Source: Citrus sinensis (lineage: Eukaryota > Streptophyta > Magnoliopsida > Sapindales > Rutaceae). Taken from it: DNA of 64,000 nt. The notes under the pieces were generated by a model. It did no database searches, was not told where the DNA came from, and saw only the letters and a program-made list of their open reading frames with translations. The stretch covers positions 5,270,001-5,334,000 of the forward strand of contig NC_068563.1 in assembly GCF_022201045.2 (NCBI RefSeq), written 5' to 3'. This document shows, piece by piece, positions 9,983 to 22,655 of this stretch; the first letter of the stretch is position 1, and every line of letters begins with the position of its first letter. Both the position numbers and the translations under genes were made by a program.

Positions 9983-11534
9983 ATGGAGCAAACGCGTGTT
10001 CCTCACGTGGTGCTCTTGCCTTTCCCTGCATATGGCCACATAAAGCCCATGCTGTCGCTAGCCAAGCTTTTTAGCCATGCAGGGTTTCGAATCACCTTCG
10101 TAAACACTGACCAGTACCACGATCGTCTCTTTGGCAACACTGACGTAACGGCTTTCTACAAGCACTTCCCTAACTTCCTCTGCACATCGATCCCCGACGG
10201 TCTGCCGCCCGATAATTCACGGTTTGGGATATACACCAAAGACTGGTTTTGTTCCAATAAACCCGTGTCAAAGCTGGCGTTCCGTCAGCTGCTGATGACG
10301 CCTGGGCGGCTCCCAACATGCATCATATCAGACAGCATCATGTCCTTTGCAATTGACGTTGCCGAAGAGCTTAACATTCCTATAATCACTTTTAGACCGT
10401 ACAGTGCTTACTGCTCCTGGTCGGACTTTCATTTTTCCAAGCTTGCAGAAGAAGGGGAACTTCCGGTCACAGGTCGGTTTCTCTTTTTCATTTTTTTTTA
10501 AAAAAAATATATATTTAATACTGAAGTCTTGATTTAAACATGTACATGTAACATGTAACATCATGCAATATGTTGCCTGCTTTTGTGAAATTGCAGATGA
10601 AAACTTTGATAAGCCCGTTACGTGCATTCCGGAGCTGGAAAATATCTTTCGGAATAGAGACCTTCCGAGCATTTGTAGACATGGAGGACCCGATGATCCC
10701 ATTTTGCAGACCTTCATTAGGGATACCTCTGCCACGACTCGAACTTCAGCTCTCGTAATTAACACCTTCAACGAAATTGAAGGGCCTATCATATCAAAAC
10801 TGGGTTCTCGTTTGACCAAAATTTACACTGTTGGTCCTCTACACGCTTTGTTGAAGTCGCGGATCCAAGAAGACTCCGTGGAGTCATCCCCGTTAGAGTC
10901 AAACAATTGTGTTTTATCGAAAGAGGACAGAAGTTGCATGACGTGGCTGGGTTCTCAGCCGTCTAGATCGGTATTATATGTCAGTTTTGGAAGTTTCATC
11001 AAGCTTAGCTGTGACCAAATTTTAGAGTTTTGGCATGGCATAGTCAATAGTGGAAAAGGGTTCTTGTGGGTCATAAGATCGGACTTGATTGATGGAGAGT
11101 CCGGTGTTGGCCCAGTTCCAGCGGAGCTCGATCAGGGGACCAAGGAAAGAGGGTGCATTGTTAGCTGGGCTCCACAAGAGGAGGTCCTGGCCCACCAAGC
11201 AATTGGTGGGTTTTTGACTCATAGCGGCTGGAATTCAACTTTGGAGAGCATGGTAGCCGGAGTGCCCATGATTTGTTGGCCACAAGTTGGTGATCAACAA
11301 GTTAACAGTAGGTGTGTGAGTGAGATTTGGAAGATTGGATTTGATATGAAGGACACGTGTGATAGATCGACGATTGAGAAGTTGGTAAGGGACTTGATGG
11401 ATAACAAAAGGGATAAGATCATGGAGTCGACGGTTCAGATTGCGAAAATGGCTCGTGATGCTGTCAAGGAAGGCGGGTCTTCTTATCGTAACCTGGAGAA
11501 GTTGATTGAAGACACAAGATTAATGGCTTTTTAA
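9983..11534 (+). CDS. UDP-glycosyltransferase, UGT709/7-deoxyloganetic-acid glucosyltransferase-like
   Basis: Two exons, 9983-10472 and 10597-11534, join in phase (CAG/GT donor, TTGCAG acceptor) to 475 codons, normal for a plant family-1 GT. Such cytosolic enzymes move glucose from UDP-glucose to hydroxyl or carboxyl groups of small molecules. The N-terminal acceptor domain has PFPAYGH with catalytic His19, and CIISDSIMSFAIDVAEEL holding the partner Asp region. The 44-residue PSPG box runs from Trp354 (WAPQEEVL) to Gln397 (VGDQ), with HSGWNSTLES inside; the final Gln favours UDP-glucose. Motifs such as RDLPS and TVGPLHALLKSR recall the UGT709/UGT85 group. The subfamily name is from memory and the acceptor is unknown. 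The ATG at 9983 is chosen because the longer frame at 9962 starts with TTG. Confidence 0.92.
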
Positions 11535-12393
11535 GGCTTGAAAAACATGATTTAATGTAGTGCTTTCATAGAAAAATAATATTGAAATGGTAAAAAGCTT
11601 ATTGTGATTTGTGAATGCCCAAAGTCAAAAGAATAATTCAGTAACTGTAGCTCGTATTAATAAGATCATTGGAAATTTTACGGTCTTGTATGTTATTATT
11701 TTAACAATCATATTTTAGCACTGAAATAACCCCAAGTTTATTGAAATTTGGCCTGAAAAGAATGAAGTACATAGTGGAATTCATAAATTTACTAATTCAA
11801 CATTTCGTTATTTTGGCCAACGTCTTCCCAGTTGTATGAATTATTTATTCTTGTTGTTACATAAATATTCCTTATAGTGGCAGTGCTAAACCAGTAGATT
11901 TTTTAAATAAAAATTTATTTAAACTTCTTCACAGGCATTAGATGTTGAATTCTGTATAAATAGGTTAGATAACTTATAACATAAAAGTTACAATGTATAT
12001 GCAAGATTAAACAATCTAAAGTTTGATCATGTGGTAACTATTAGTTATATAGCATACATTATTTTGAGGTTGTGAAAATATTCTTAATCAGAATATTCTT
12101 AATTTTAATATTCTTAATTAAAATATATTCTTAATTAGACAGCCAATTTTTAAGTGTAATGTTCATAATTGTATAACATGCTTATACATTGGATTATAAA
12201 AACATTTATAACATAATTAATATTACCTTGGAACATTATGATTATTTTATTATTAATTAATACATAGAGCTTAAGCCACTGAACCCTCTTAATTCTAAAC
12301 CTCAAGCTTACTCAATTATTGCAATAATGATATTAATCCACTTTTCTTCCATAATTAAAAAATATTCCAAGAACTAAAAGACACTTCTTATGC
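11535..12393. other. AT-rich spacer, no gene seen
   Basis: This is the UGT 3' flank followed by AT-rich sequence. Around 12080-12140 there is a short run of repeats of ATATTCTTAATT type. No coding motif is visible. Confidence 0.5.
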
Positions 12394-13360
12394 CATTGAA
12401 GGAGCCACGGATTTCATTTGTGGAAATGCTGCCTCCCACTTTGAAGTGAGTGCTCTTCATAGGCTACAGAGAAAGAACTTAGATGCCATAATTCATTAAG
12501 TTCAATTATAGTTTCTGTTGGAAAAAATAGCATAACATGCTAATTTGAGAGCACATTTTGAGTGGGTCTCACTTAACGAAAGTGAAAAATATTGTGAGGT
12601 TCGGATTCTACTCCGTTAATACTTCAATAGTATAATTTTATTTTCTCAAAATAATGCTTGGGTGAATGAGAAATTATCTCTCAAAGTTCACTCTTGAAGT
12701 TGAAAATTTGAAAGGAAATGAGTCTTATCCCACATGGGAAAAAGAAGCCTAGGAATAAGTGTTTAAATATAAACACTTAACCATACATGAGTAAGAATTA
12801 TAAGCATAGAGACTCTCTCCACACGCGCGTGCGCAAGAGGGGTGGGAATCAAAGCCCGATTTAGTTGAAATCGTGTGCGCCCGCGCGTCCTGCGTACACG
12901 AATGTCAGCCCAAAATCATCCATGCAAGCTAGGCACGTTTTTAATTCCTTTTGAATTTTTTATTGTAACAGTTTATGTGAATTCAAAAAATTGGTAACAA
13001 CTTTTACAATTATTTTTAGCTGTTATTCACGTTTTTTTTTTTAATTCAATTTTGAAATCAATTCGTTAAATTGATTTGGCTGTTATAACAATTAATTAAA
13101 ATGTATTGAATTCGAAAATTCAATACAAAAGCTATTACATCCTCCCTTGAGTATAAAAAGGCACCTTCACTTCTGTTTTTTCCACTTGCAAAAACGAGCA
13201 AAAAGCACACTTATTTTCCCTTCATTCTTCTTCGTCTTTCTCTGATCGAGTTCACTGTTGTGGTTCGCCGGAATTTCCAGCCTGTGCTTGACTAGAAGTT
13301 CGTACCCGTTGCATCCTGGGAAACAGATACCATTAGACCTTAAGCACTCCGAATAGGTGG

Positions 13361-14036
13361 TGTTGAGTACATAAAGGCACCAGGTCGGCCATGCTACTGG
13401 TTCCGCCCCGGCACGGATCTTTTCAGCTATATGGTACGAGCAGAACACGGGGTTAAACAGGAGCCGACCCGAGATGAATGCGACCAGGAAAACATACCGA
13501 CCAGAAGTATACGCCGAGCCGATACTCATCCCCAGGAAAGCGGGAACACGATCTCACAAAATCGCGGTAGTTGCGCTTCTCCCAGAACGGTTGAAGGACA
13601 TGCGAGATCCACGTTTGCCCACAATCTAACAGTTAGAGTCCCATGAGGGGCTACCACCACCCGAAAAAGGAGGGATAAGGGGCAAACGGAAAACGTGGGA
13701 CAAAGGGCGGCTATAAAAGAGAAAGACATCGAAGAAGACGGGGACAGAAAAAATGGAGAGAGGGGAAACGCTGCCAAATTGCAACCAGGCCATTTCCTTA
13801 CAAATTTCTTAAATCCATATTACGCTGTTTTCCCGTAAACACCTTGTGCTAACTTAGGCATCGGAGGGTTTACGCCGGCAAAACCACCGGCGTCTCTGAT
13901 CCGTTTTTGCTGAACGCAGGTCTAGTGAGAGAGGGAAGGACGATTCCAACCCCAGTGGTTCGAGTGACAGTTGATAACACAAACGTTGGTGACAGAATCT
14001 GGTCGGTCCAAGGGCGAGCAGATTTCAGCATCAACA
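13361..14036 (+). repeat. 5' LTR of Gypsy element 1
   Basis: 676 bp, TGTTGAGTAC to CATCAACA. CTATAAAA at 13711-13718 is the likely TATA box. Downstream, GCTAACTTAGGCATCGGAG (about 13849-13867) resembles the U5 region of other Tat-type LTRs, and a similar string recurs in the LTR-like region near 53.9 kb. Confidence 0.93.
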
Positions 14037-14056
14037 TTTTGGCGTCGTCTGTGGGG
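14037..14056 (+). other. Primer-binding region of Gypsy element 1
   Basis: Directly after the LTR end lies TTTTGGCGTCGTCTGTGGGG, one base different from the TTGGCGCCGTCTGTGGGG form seen in element 2 (42561-42580). Its position fits the tRNA primer site. I do not assign the tRNA. Confidence 0.75.
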
Positions 14057-14116
14057 AGCTGAATAAAAAGCTACCACCAAATTAGTAAGTACCGGAGAAG
14101 CAGCGAGCAATTGGAT

Positions 14117-15442
14117 ATGGATGCGTCAAGAAAGGATATTTTAAGGGAGGACAATGAAACGGTGGAGACAATTACTCTCCGGGAGATTGCAAATGAAGCC
14201 CGAGAGAGGATGATGCAAAATAGACTGGAGCGGATGGAGAAACAAATGGAGACTCTCGCGGCCGTATTGTTTGAGCTGAGGGACGAGCGGTGAAAGAATT
14301 GTGAAACCCCCGTGGGAAGAGATGGAATTGGAGCAGAACCCAACCTCCGGGGGCGTAGGGTCGGGGAAATCCCTCCGCCCGCAGACTAACCTAACGGAGT
14401 GCATCCCCACCGAAGTACTGGTCGGGTCCCAGGGGAATACGTGGATGAAGGGAGAGACCAAATTCGCCCCGGACGGGTACTGGAAATAAATGGCCGAGGG
14501 GCCAGTGTTGATGAGGGAGAGCTCAGACAGCGGTTGCAGAACGTCGAGCAGGAGCGTGATCAGATAGCTGCACGTGATCCTGATCGTGCTGTAGAATTGG
14601 AGGGGTAGGTGCGCAGATTGGCGCAGGTGATAGAGGAGATGCAGGGCAAGAGGAAACCCCCGAACTGGAGGATAATGCTAGATGAAGAATCCCCGTTATC
14701 AATTGAGATCATGAGCACCATAATCCCAAGAGATTTCCGCTTCCCTAACCTCAAATACTCCGGGCGAAGTGACCCGTTGGTGCACATTGAGCGTTTCAAC
14801 GACATGACGGGTGTGCAGGGGCTGACACCAGCTCAGAGATGCAGGGTGTTCCCGTTGACACTAGAGGGACGAGCCCGAGAATGGTACCGCAAGCTGCCCC
14901 GAGGAGGAATAAAGGGGTATGAGCAGATGTGCCAGGAGTTGGCCGAGCAGTTCCGAGGGGCGGTGGCCCCAGAGGATGACATGATGGAGCTGATGGGGAT
15001 GAAGCAGGAGGAGCATGAATCCCTTCGCGATTTCGTAAAACGATATCACCGAGCCGTGCTGGATTTGTGAGCTTTTAATCACCCGCAGGCGTTGAGGGGA
15101 TTAAAAGAAGGTGTAAGAATCGGCCGGTTGTGGTATAACTTAAGAAGCCCCCTCGTATAGAATTACTCGTCGGGGTATGAGCAGGCGAAACGAGATATAG
15201 AAATCGAAGAGGAAAAATCAGCAAGAATTAAAAGTGAACAGCTGGAAGAGCTGAGGCGAAGAGAACGAAGAGCCCCGAAAGGAAGCGGGTCGGAAAAGTG
15301 AACTGGAGAATCTTCGGGGATGGGCGGAATATCAGCTCGGTCTCGCCCTTACCCCATAGCTCAGAGAGCACAACAGTTCCAACACAGCCGGGCTCAACCT
15401 CCGCGCCCCCCGATCCCAAAGCGGCAGCGAGAATTCAGGTAG
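14117..15442 (+). pseudogene. Gypsy element 1 gag, broken
   Basis: The frame opens at ATG 14117 and is interrupted by stops near 14291, 14607 and 15068 and by frame changes. The capsid-like part at about 14700-15068 reads PRDFRFPNLKYSGRSDP, LTLEGRAREWYRKLP and FRGAV, typical of the retrotransposon gag domain. The nucleocapsid lies further on in the protease frame. Gag would package the RNA in particles, but this copy cannot give one protein. Confidence 0.85.
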
Positions 15443-16696
15443 GTGACTGCCCACCCTTACCACCGCACTCCCAGAGAGGTAAACGCGACCAATTACAGGT
15501 CTGGCCGACCAGAGCAGTTACCGGCTATACCAGCCCGAAGTGACATCCATGATAGCCGAGCAGTTCAGTTGGTTGACCAGAGCGCGGCATATAGACGATA
15601 TACTCCATTAAAAATCTCCATGGAGGAACTATATGAAAGGATCGAGGGACGAGGACTGCTGTATACTCCGGCCCCTATAACGAAACCCGCTCACCAGCGT
15701 GATAAGAGCAGGTTCTGCAAATTCCACAACATTCACGGTCATACTATCAGCCAATGCCGTGACCTAAGGATTCAGGTGGAGGATTTGGTGAGGAATCAGT
15801 ACTTGGATGAGTACGTAGATGGAGTGTCCCCCGTCAGTGAGTCGCAATATTCACAGGATGAAGGAGTTGAAAGGGGTTTGGAACGAGAACAGCCGACTAT
15901 CCAAGTTATAGCAGGAGGGCCAACATTGGCCGGGGATTCAAACAGAGCACGGAAGAACTATGGGAGGTATGCCGTGACTGGCAGAGAGGTGCTTCTAAAT
16001 TTGCCAGCAACCAAGAAGGTAAGAGTGCGGCAAGTTCCCATCATGTGGACGGAGGATGACGAAGAGGGCATTTTGTATCCTCATGAGGATGCACTGGTGA
16101 TTAAAGCATTGGTTGCTAGCACAGAATTGAGGCGAATACTGGTGGATACGGGCAGCTCAGTCGATATTCTGTTTAAGTCGGCCCTAGATGATATGGGGAT
16201 TTCAGATTTAAAGCTGGAGCGGACAAACACATCATTAAAGGGATTTGGAGGTGGACGATTAACTCCCATGGGGGTCATTGAACTCCCAATTACTGTGGGG
16301 ACAAAGCCCTTTGAAAGAACGATGATGCTGGACTTTGTCGTGGTAGAGGAAAAAAGTCCTTACCAGATGATATTGGGGAGACCCTTCATGAGGACAAGCC
16401 AAAGTGTAATGTCCACGCATTATCTGGCGTTGAAATATAGCATAAATGGAGTTGTGGGTGTAGTAAAGGGCGACCAGAGAATGGCCAGGAGCTGCTATGC
16501 TACAGCGGCCAAGGAAACGCTGCAGGTTACCTCTCTAGATAACCGAGGAGATTCGAGAAATGATCGCCAGGAACCTGTTGAGAAGCTGGAGGAAGTTGTT
16601 GTAAGCAACAGTGACCCTAGCAGAGTTGTTAAGGTCGGATCAGAATTGGGTGAAGTGTCTACAGTCCCATGCAGACATATTTGCCTGGTCTCATGA
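15443..16696 (+). pseudogene. Gypsy element 1 nucleocapsid/protease segment
   Basis: A 417-codon open stretch. CKFHNIHGHTISQC (about 15715-15757) is a zinc-knuckle-like motif. The aspartic protease follows at about 16120-16400, with ILVDTGSSVDILF holding the catalytic DTG and later MILGRPFMR. The stretch ends by frameshift: reverse transcriptase continues in the frame that opens at 16611, so the two overlap. Confidence 0.88.
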
Positions 16697-18311
16697 GGAT
16701 ATGCCAGGTATTGATCGCGGGATAGCTTGTCACAAGCTGGCGGTTAAGAAAGGGGTAAGGCCAGTGAGGCAGAAAAGGAGGTGCTTTAACCATGAAAGGT
16801 ACGAGGCCATAAATGCCGAGGTGGAAAAGCTGCTGAAAGCAGGATTTATAAGGGAAGCTAAGTACCCGGAGTGGATTTCCAATGTGGTATTAGTAAAGAA
16901 GGCCAATGGGAAGTGGAGAATGTGTGTAGACTTCACGGACCTCAATAAGGCATGCCCGAAGGACAGCTTTTCCCTACCAAAAATAGATCAGCTGGTGGAC
17001 TCAACCGCGGGTCATAGTCTGCTCAGTTTCATGGATGCCTTCTCCGGATACAACCAGATACCCATGAACGAGCAGGATGAGGAAAGCACCACATTTATAA
17101 CTAACATGGGTTTGTTTTGTTACAGGGTGATGCCCTTTGGCCTGAAAAATGCAGGAGCTACCTATCAGAGGTTAGTGAACAAGGTCTTCAAACCATTGAT
17201 CGGTCGCACTATGGAAGTATATGTGGACGATATGATCACCAAGTCAAGAGAACCGAAAGACCATGTGAAGCACTTGGAAGAGACTTTCGAATTGCTGAAC
17301 AAAATGAAGCTGAACCCGGAGAAATGTGCATTTGGGGTCAGCTCGGGCAAATTTTTGGGATACCTGGTGAGCCATCGAGGTATTGAAGCCAACCCAGAAA
17401 AGATACGGGCGGTGATAGAAATGAGGTCCCCACGAATAGTTAAGGAGGTGCAGAGCCTTACGGGAAAGTTGGAAGCATTGAACCGATTCATTTCGCGAGC
17501 CACTGATAAATGTCACTATTTCTTCCAAGTCATAAAGAAAGGGAAGAAGATGGAATGGACACCAGAATGCGAGGGGGCATTTGGACAGCTGAAGGAATAT
17601 CTAGCCCGCGCCCCGTTACTATCAACTCCGAGAGAGGGTGACCAGCTGCTCTTATACTTGGCAATCTCTAAGCAGGCTACCAGCTCGGTCTTAGTCAGGG
17701 AAGTAGAAGGGAAGCAACACCCGGTATACTACACAAGCAAGGCCCTGGTGGACGCAGAAACTAGATATCCACTAATGGAGAAGTGGGCGCTGGCTTTGAT
17801 AACGGCAGCACGCAAACTCCGACCATACTTCCAAGCCCACCAGATCGTTGTGATGACTGACCAACCACTTCGGTAAGTACTTCAAAAATCAGATGCGTCT
17901 GGTCGGTTAGTAAAATGGTCCGTGGAGTTGAGCGAATATAACCTGTCCTACAGGCCCCGAGGAGCAATCAAGACCCAAGCCCTGGTAGATTTTATGGTGG
18001 ACCGTGTTGAACCGGGGGAAAAGGTCCAAGAGGAGCAACCGGTAGAGCAAGAGGATTCAAAGGAGATATGACTGGTAATGGTTGACGGATCATGTAGTGA
18101 GCAAGGATCCGGAGCAGGAGTTGTAATACGGAGCCCAGAGGGAACCGAGATAACATATGCGGTGAAGTTCGAATTTCAGCTCACAAACAACCAAGCTGAA
18201 TATGAGGCCTTTATCACCGGGCTCGGACTTGCACACGCTCTAAGAGCAGAGAGGGTAGAAATCCGAGCAGATTCCCAACTGGTGTGTAATCAGCTCAATG
18301 ATCAGTTCTAA
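16611..18311 (+). pseudogene. Gypsy element 1 reverse transcriptase and RNase H
   Basis: Reverse transcriptase motifs are in order: KWRMCVDFTDLNKACPKDSF, SFMDAFSGYNQI, MPFGLKNAGATYQRL and the catalytic VYVDDM (about 17217-17234). RNase H follows, with VDGSCSEQGSGAGVV (about 18078-18125) and NNQAEYEA. In-frame stops lie at 17874 (TAA), 18069 (TGA) and 18309 (TAA). The last restores DQFQTRGEKM if read as CAA, and the first is also explained by CAA to TAA. These are the changes expected from cytosine deamination. Confidence 0.92.
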
Positions 18312-18326
18312 ACAAGGGGAGAGAAG

Positions 18327-19782
18327 ATGAGTCTTTATTTAAAGAAGGCCAAGCAGATGGTTGGGCTTTTCCAAGCAGTGGAGGTAAAGCAGATATCCCG
18401 GAATGAGAATTTCCGAGCCGATATGCTGGCTAGGATGGCAGCCTTTGCAGATCCCAAATTACCAAAGTCAGTTCCACTAGAGGTAAGGACCTCACCAAGT
18501 ATTGAGGAAGAAGCAGAGGTGATGAGAGTAAGTATTGGAGAATCCTGGATAGACCCGATTCGCGCATATGTCCGCGATGGCGTTTTACCAGAGGACAAAA
18601 GGCAAGCAAGAAAATTAAAATGCCGAGCAGCAAGGTATACGCTACTGGATGGAGTGCTGTACCGCCGAGGGTTCACCTTGCCTCTTTTGAGATGTTTGGA
18701 TGATGAGGAGGCGGATTATGTGCTGAGAGAGATTCATGAGGGAATATGCGGCAATCACTCGGGAGCAAGAACTTTAGCCTTCAAGGCACTCCGGCAAGGA
18801 TACTTCTGGCCAACCATGCACCAGGATGCCAAAAGGATGGCCAAGAATTGTAAAACATGCCAAAGCTTCTCCGAGGTTCCTGCACAACCACCGGAGAAAC
18901 TGACGGCTATGACATCCCCATGGCCTTTCGCTCAATGGGGAATCGACTTGATTGGTCCATTACCTAAGGGACGAGGAGCGGCGACACATGCAATCGTGGC
19001 AATAGACTACTTCACCAAGTGGGTGGAAGTAGGAGTCCTCAGCCAGATCACAGAGAGGAAGACAACAGATTTTATTTGGAAAAACATCATCTGCAGATAT
19101 GGGATCCCCTACGCCATCATCACAGACAATGGGAGGCAATTTGACAACGGCAACTTCAGGGAATTTTGCCGAAACCTGGGGGTGGACCTAAAGTTCTGCA
19201 CCCCCGCACACCCCCAGGCAAACGGGCAAGTGGAAACAGCCAACAAGGTGATAAAGAAGCTCCTAAAGACTAGATTGGGGGAGAAGAAGGGAGCTTGGGT
19301 TGACGAGCTACCAGGGGTACTGTGGGCCTACAGGACAACTCACAAAACCGCCACAGGAGAAACACCGTTCGCTTTAGCTTTTGGTCATGAGGCGGTAATC
19401 CCAGCAGAGATTGGAGTGGGGACACATAGAACGGAACATTTCGTTGAGGAGCAAAATGACGAGCAGATCTGCTTAAGCCTAAACCTGCTGGAGGAGAAAA
19501 GGGAAGGGGCCTCGCAGAAAGTGGCCCAATGTCAGCAAAGGGTCATGCGTTATTACAACAAGAATGTACGCGTAAGGCAGTTCCGAGCAGGAGATTGGGT
19601 ACTTAGGAAAGTGAACCAGAACACCAGGAATCCTAACCATGGCGCTCTTGGCCTAAAGTGGGAAGGCCCATAATGAGTGATACGAGCCACTGGACCAGGA
19701 GCATATAAATTAACGTGCCAAGACGGACGAGACGTAAAGAGGTCATGGAACGCCGAACACCTGAAGAAGTATTTCCAGTAAG
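18327..19782 (+). pseudogene. Gypsy element 1 integrase
   Basis: The HHCC zinc module (HEGICGNHSGART, then CKTCQSF) is followed by the DDE core: WGIDLIGPLPKG, IDYFTKWVEV, ITDNGRQFDN and HPQANGQVETANKVI. The C-terminal part, RAGDWVLRKV to WNAEHLKKYF, ends near 19782. Two adjacent stops at about 19672-19677 (TAATGA) break the C-terminal domain. The integrase frame itself is otherwise open for 448 codons. Confidence 0.92.
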
Positions 19783-19964
19783 CAAAATGCTCTATTAAAT
19801 CCTCACTCTGGCAAGTTATTTCTGTTACAATGCCTGATGGCCTGTCGCACATGCATATATTCTATGTTTTTGTAATACATTCAAATTTCAATAAAGATGA
19901 ATTCAGCATGAAATCCCCCTGCTAGCAAGATCAATAAAAATTTCACTAAGACAAGTGCCACATC

Positions 19965-22480
19965 TGCTCGGTCAACGAAGACCAGCAGCTAAATTCTCGA
20001 AAGTTCACTAAGGCAAATGAGTGTCTGTTTCTGCTCGGTCAACGAAGACCAGCAGCTAAAGCTTCGAAAATTCTACTAAGGCAACAGAGTGCCTGTTTCC
20101 GCTCGGTTAATAAAGACCAGCAGCTAAAGCTTCGAAAATTCTACTAAGGTAACAGAGTGCCTGTTTCTGCTCGGTCAACGAAGACCAGCAGCTAAAGCTT
20201 CGAAAATTCTACTAAGGCAACAGAGTGCCTGTTTCTGCTCGGTCAACGAAGACCAGCAGCTAAACCTTCGAAAATTCTACTAAGGCAACAGAGTGCCTGT
20301 TTCTGCTCGATCAACGAAGACCAGCAGCTAAACCTTCGAAAATTCTACTAAGGCAACAGAGTGCCTGTTTCTGCTCGGTCAACGAAGACCAGCAGCTAAA
20401 GCTTCGAAAATTCTACTAAGGCAACAAAGTGCATGTTTCTGCTCGGTCAACGAAGACCAGCAGCTAAAGGTTTGAAAATTCTACTAAGGCAACAGAGTGC
20501 CTGTTTCTGCTCGGTCAACGAAGACCAGCAGCTAAAGCTTCGAAAATTCTACTAAGGCAACAGAGTGCCTGTTTCTGCTCGGTCAACGAAGACCAGCAGC
20601 TAAAGCTTCGAAAATTATACTAAGGCAACAGAGTGCCTGTTTCTGCTCGGTCAACGAAGACCAGCAGCTAAAGCTTTGAAAATTCTACTAAGGCAACAGA
20701 GTGCCTGTTTCTGCTCGGTCAACGAAGACCAGCAGCTAAAACTTTGAAAATTCTACTAAGGCAACAGAGTGCCTTTTTCTGCTCGGTCAACGAAGACCAG
20801 CAGCTAAACCTTCGGAAATTCTACTAAGGCAACAAAGTGCATGTTTCTGCTCGGTCAACGAAGACCAGCAGCTAAAGCTTCGAAAATTCTACTAAGGCAA
20901 CAGAGTGCCTGTTTCTGCTCGGTCAACGAAGACCAGCAGCTAAAGCTTCGAAAATTATACTAAGGCAACAGAGTGCCTGTTTCTGCTCGGTCAACGAAGA
21001 CCAGCAGCTAAAGCTTTGAAAATTCTACTAAGGCAACAGAGTGCCTGTTTCTGCTCGGTCAACGAAGACCAGCAGCTAAAGCTTCGAAAATTCTACTAAG
21101 GCAACAAAGTGCATGTTTCTGCTCGGTCAACGAAGACCAGCAGCTAAAGGTTTGAAAATTCTACTAAGGCAACAGAGTGCCTGTTTCTGCTCGGTCAACG
21201 AAGACCAGCAGCTAAAGCTTCGAAAATTCTACTAAGGCAACAGAGTGCCTGTTTCTGCTCGGTCAACGAAGACCAGCAGCTAAAGCTTCGAAAATTATAC
21301 TAAGGCAACAGAGTGCCTGTTTCTGCTCGGTCAACGAAGACCAGCAGCTAAAGCTTTGAAAATTCTACTAAGGCAACAGAGTGCCTGTTTCTGCTCGGTC
21401 AACGAAGACCAGCAGCTAAAACTTTGAAAATTCTACTAAGGCAACAGAGTGCCTTTTTCTGCTCGGTCAACGAAGACCAGCAGCTAAACCTTCGGAAATT
21501 CTACTAAGGCAACAAAGTGCATGTTTCTGCTCGGTCAACGAAGACCAGCAGCTAAAGCTTCGAAAATTCTACTAAGGCAACAGAGTGCCTGTTTCTGCTC
21601 GGTCAACGAAGACCAGCAGCTAAAGCTTCGAAAATTATACTAAGGCAACAGAGTGCCTGTTTCTGCTCGGTCAACGAAGACCAGCAGCTAAAGCTTTGAA
21701 AATTCTACTAAGGCAACAGAGTGCCTGTTTCTGCTCGGTCAACGAAGACCAGCAGCTAAAACTTTGAAAATTCTACTAAGGCAACAGAGTGCCTTTTTCT
21801 GCTCGGTCAACGAAGACCAGCAGCTAAACCTTCGGAAATTCTACTAAGGCAACAAAGTGCCTGTTTCTGCTCGGTCAACGAAGACCAGCAGCTAAAGCTT
21901 CGGAAATTCTACTAAGGCAAGAGAGTGCCTATTTCTGCTCGGTCAACAAAGACCAGCAGCTAAAACTTCAAAAATTCTACTAAGGCAACAGAGTGCCTGT
22001 TTCTGCTCGGTCAACGAAGACCAGCAGCTAAAGCTTCGAAAATTCTACTAAGGCAACAAAGTGCATGTTTCTGCTCGGTCAACGAAGACCAGCAGCTAAA
22101 GCTTCGAAAATTCTACTAAGGCAACAGAGTGCCTGTTTCTGCTCGGTCAACGAAGACCAGCAGCTAAAGCTTCGAAAATTCTACTAAGGCAACAGAGTGC
22201 CTGTTTCTGCTCGGTCAACGAAGACCAGCAGCTAAAGCTTCGAAAATTCTACTAAGGCAACAGAGTGCCTGTTTCTGCTCGGTCAAGGAAGACCAGCAGC
22301 TAAAACTTTGAAAATTCTACTAAGGCAACAAAGTGCCTGTTTCTGCTCGGTCAACGAAGACCAGCAGCTAAAGCTTTGAAAATTCTACTAAGGCAACAAA
22401 GTGCCTGTTCCTGCTTGGTCAACGAAAGACCAGCAGCTAATTCTGCGAGAAGTTTACTAAGGCAAGTAAATACCTACACC
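19965..22480. repeat. 68-bp tandem repeat array, about 37 units, each with a hairpin
   Basis: The period is 68 bp: unit starts are at 20032, 20100, 20168, 20236 and so on, almost without length change. Each unit carries CTGCTCGGTC, a 6-nt spacer AACGAA, and GACCAGCAG, which pair as a 9-bp stem with one bulged C. Marker variants (AATTATAC, GCCTTTTTC, GTGCATG, AAAGGTTTG) recur at 340-bp and 680-bp spacing, so blocks of 5 and 10 units were duplicated. First and last units are diverged. The array lies between the 3' ends of pol (+) and the antisense gene (-) of element 1. Confidence 0.95.
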
Positions 22481-22655
22481 TACTCGGTCCACTAAGGAAC
22501 CAGCAGGCAAGATCAGATAAGTTGTGCAATTATTTTGCAGAAACAGTTTATGAGTAGACATTAGACAAGGTAGCCAATAAAGAGCATCTGAAAATTTATT
22601 AATGTTCAGTTGGTTACAAAACTAATGAAAATCTAAAGTCTATACAAAAATAGAC

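Noticed and set aside
13431-13777. Short frames in the 5' LTR of element 1, repeated at 25161-25487
   Set aside because: Both copies lie in LTR sequence and appear only because the LTRs are near-identical. No protein motif.
19965-22480. Regular repeats of 68 bp resembling a CRISPR array
   Set aside because: The whole 68-bp unit is repeated with no unique spacers, it lies inside a plant LTR retrotransposon, and no cas genes are present.
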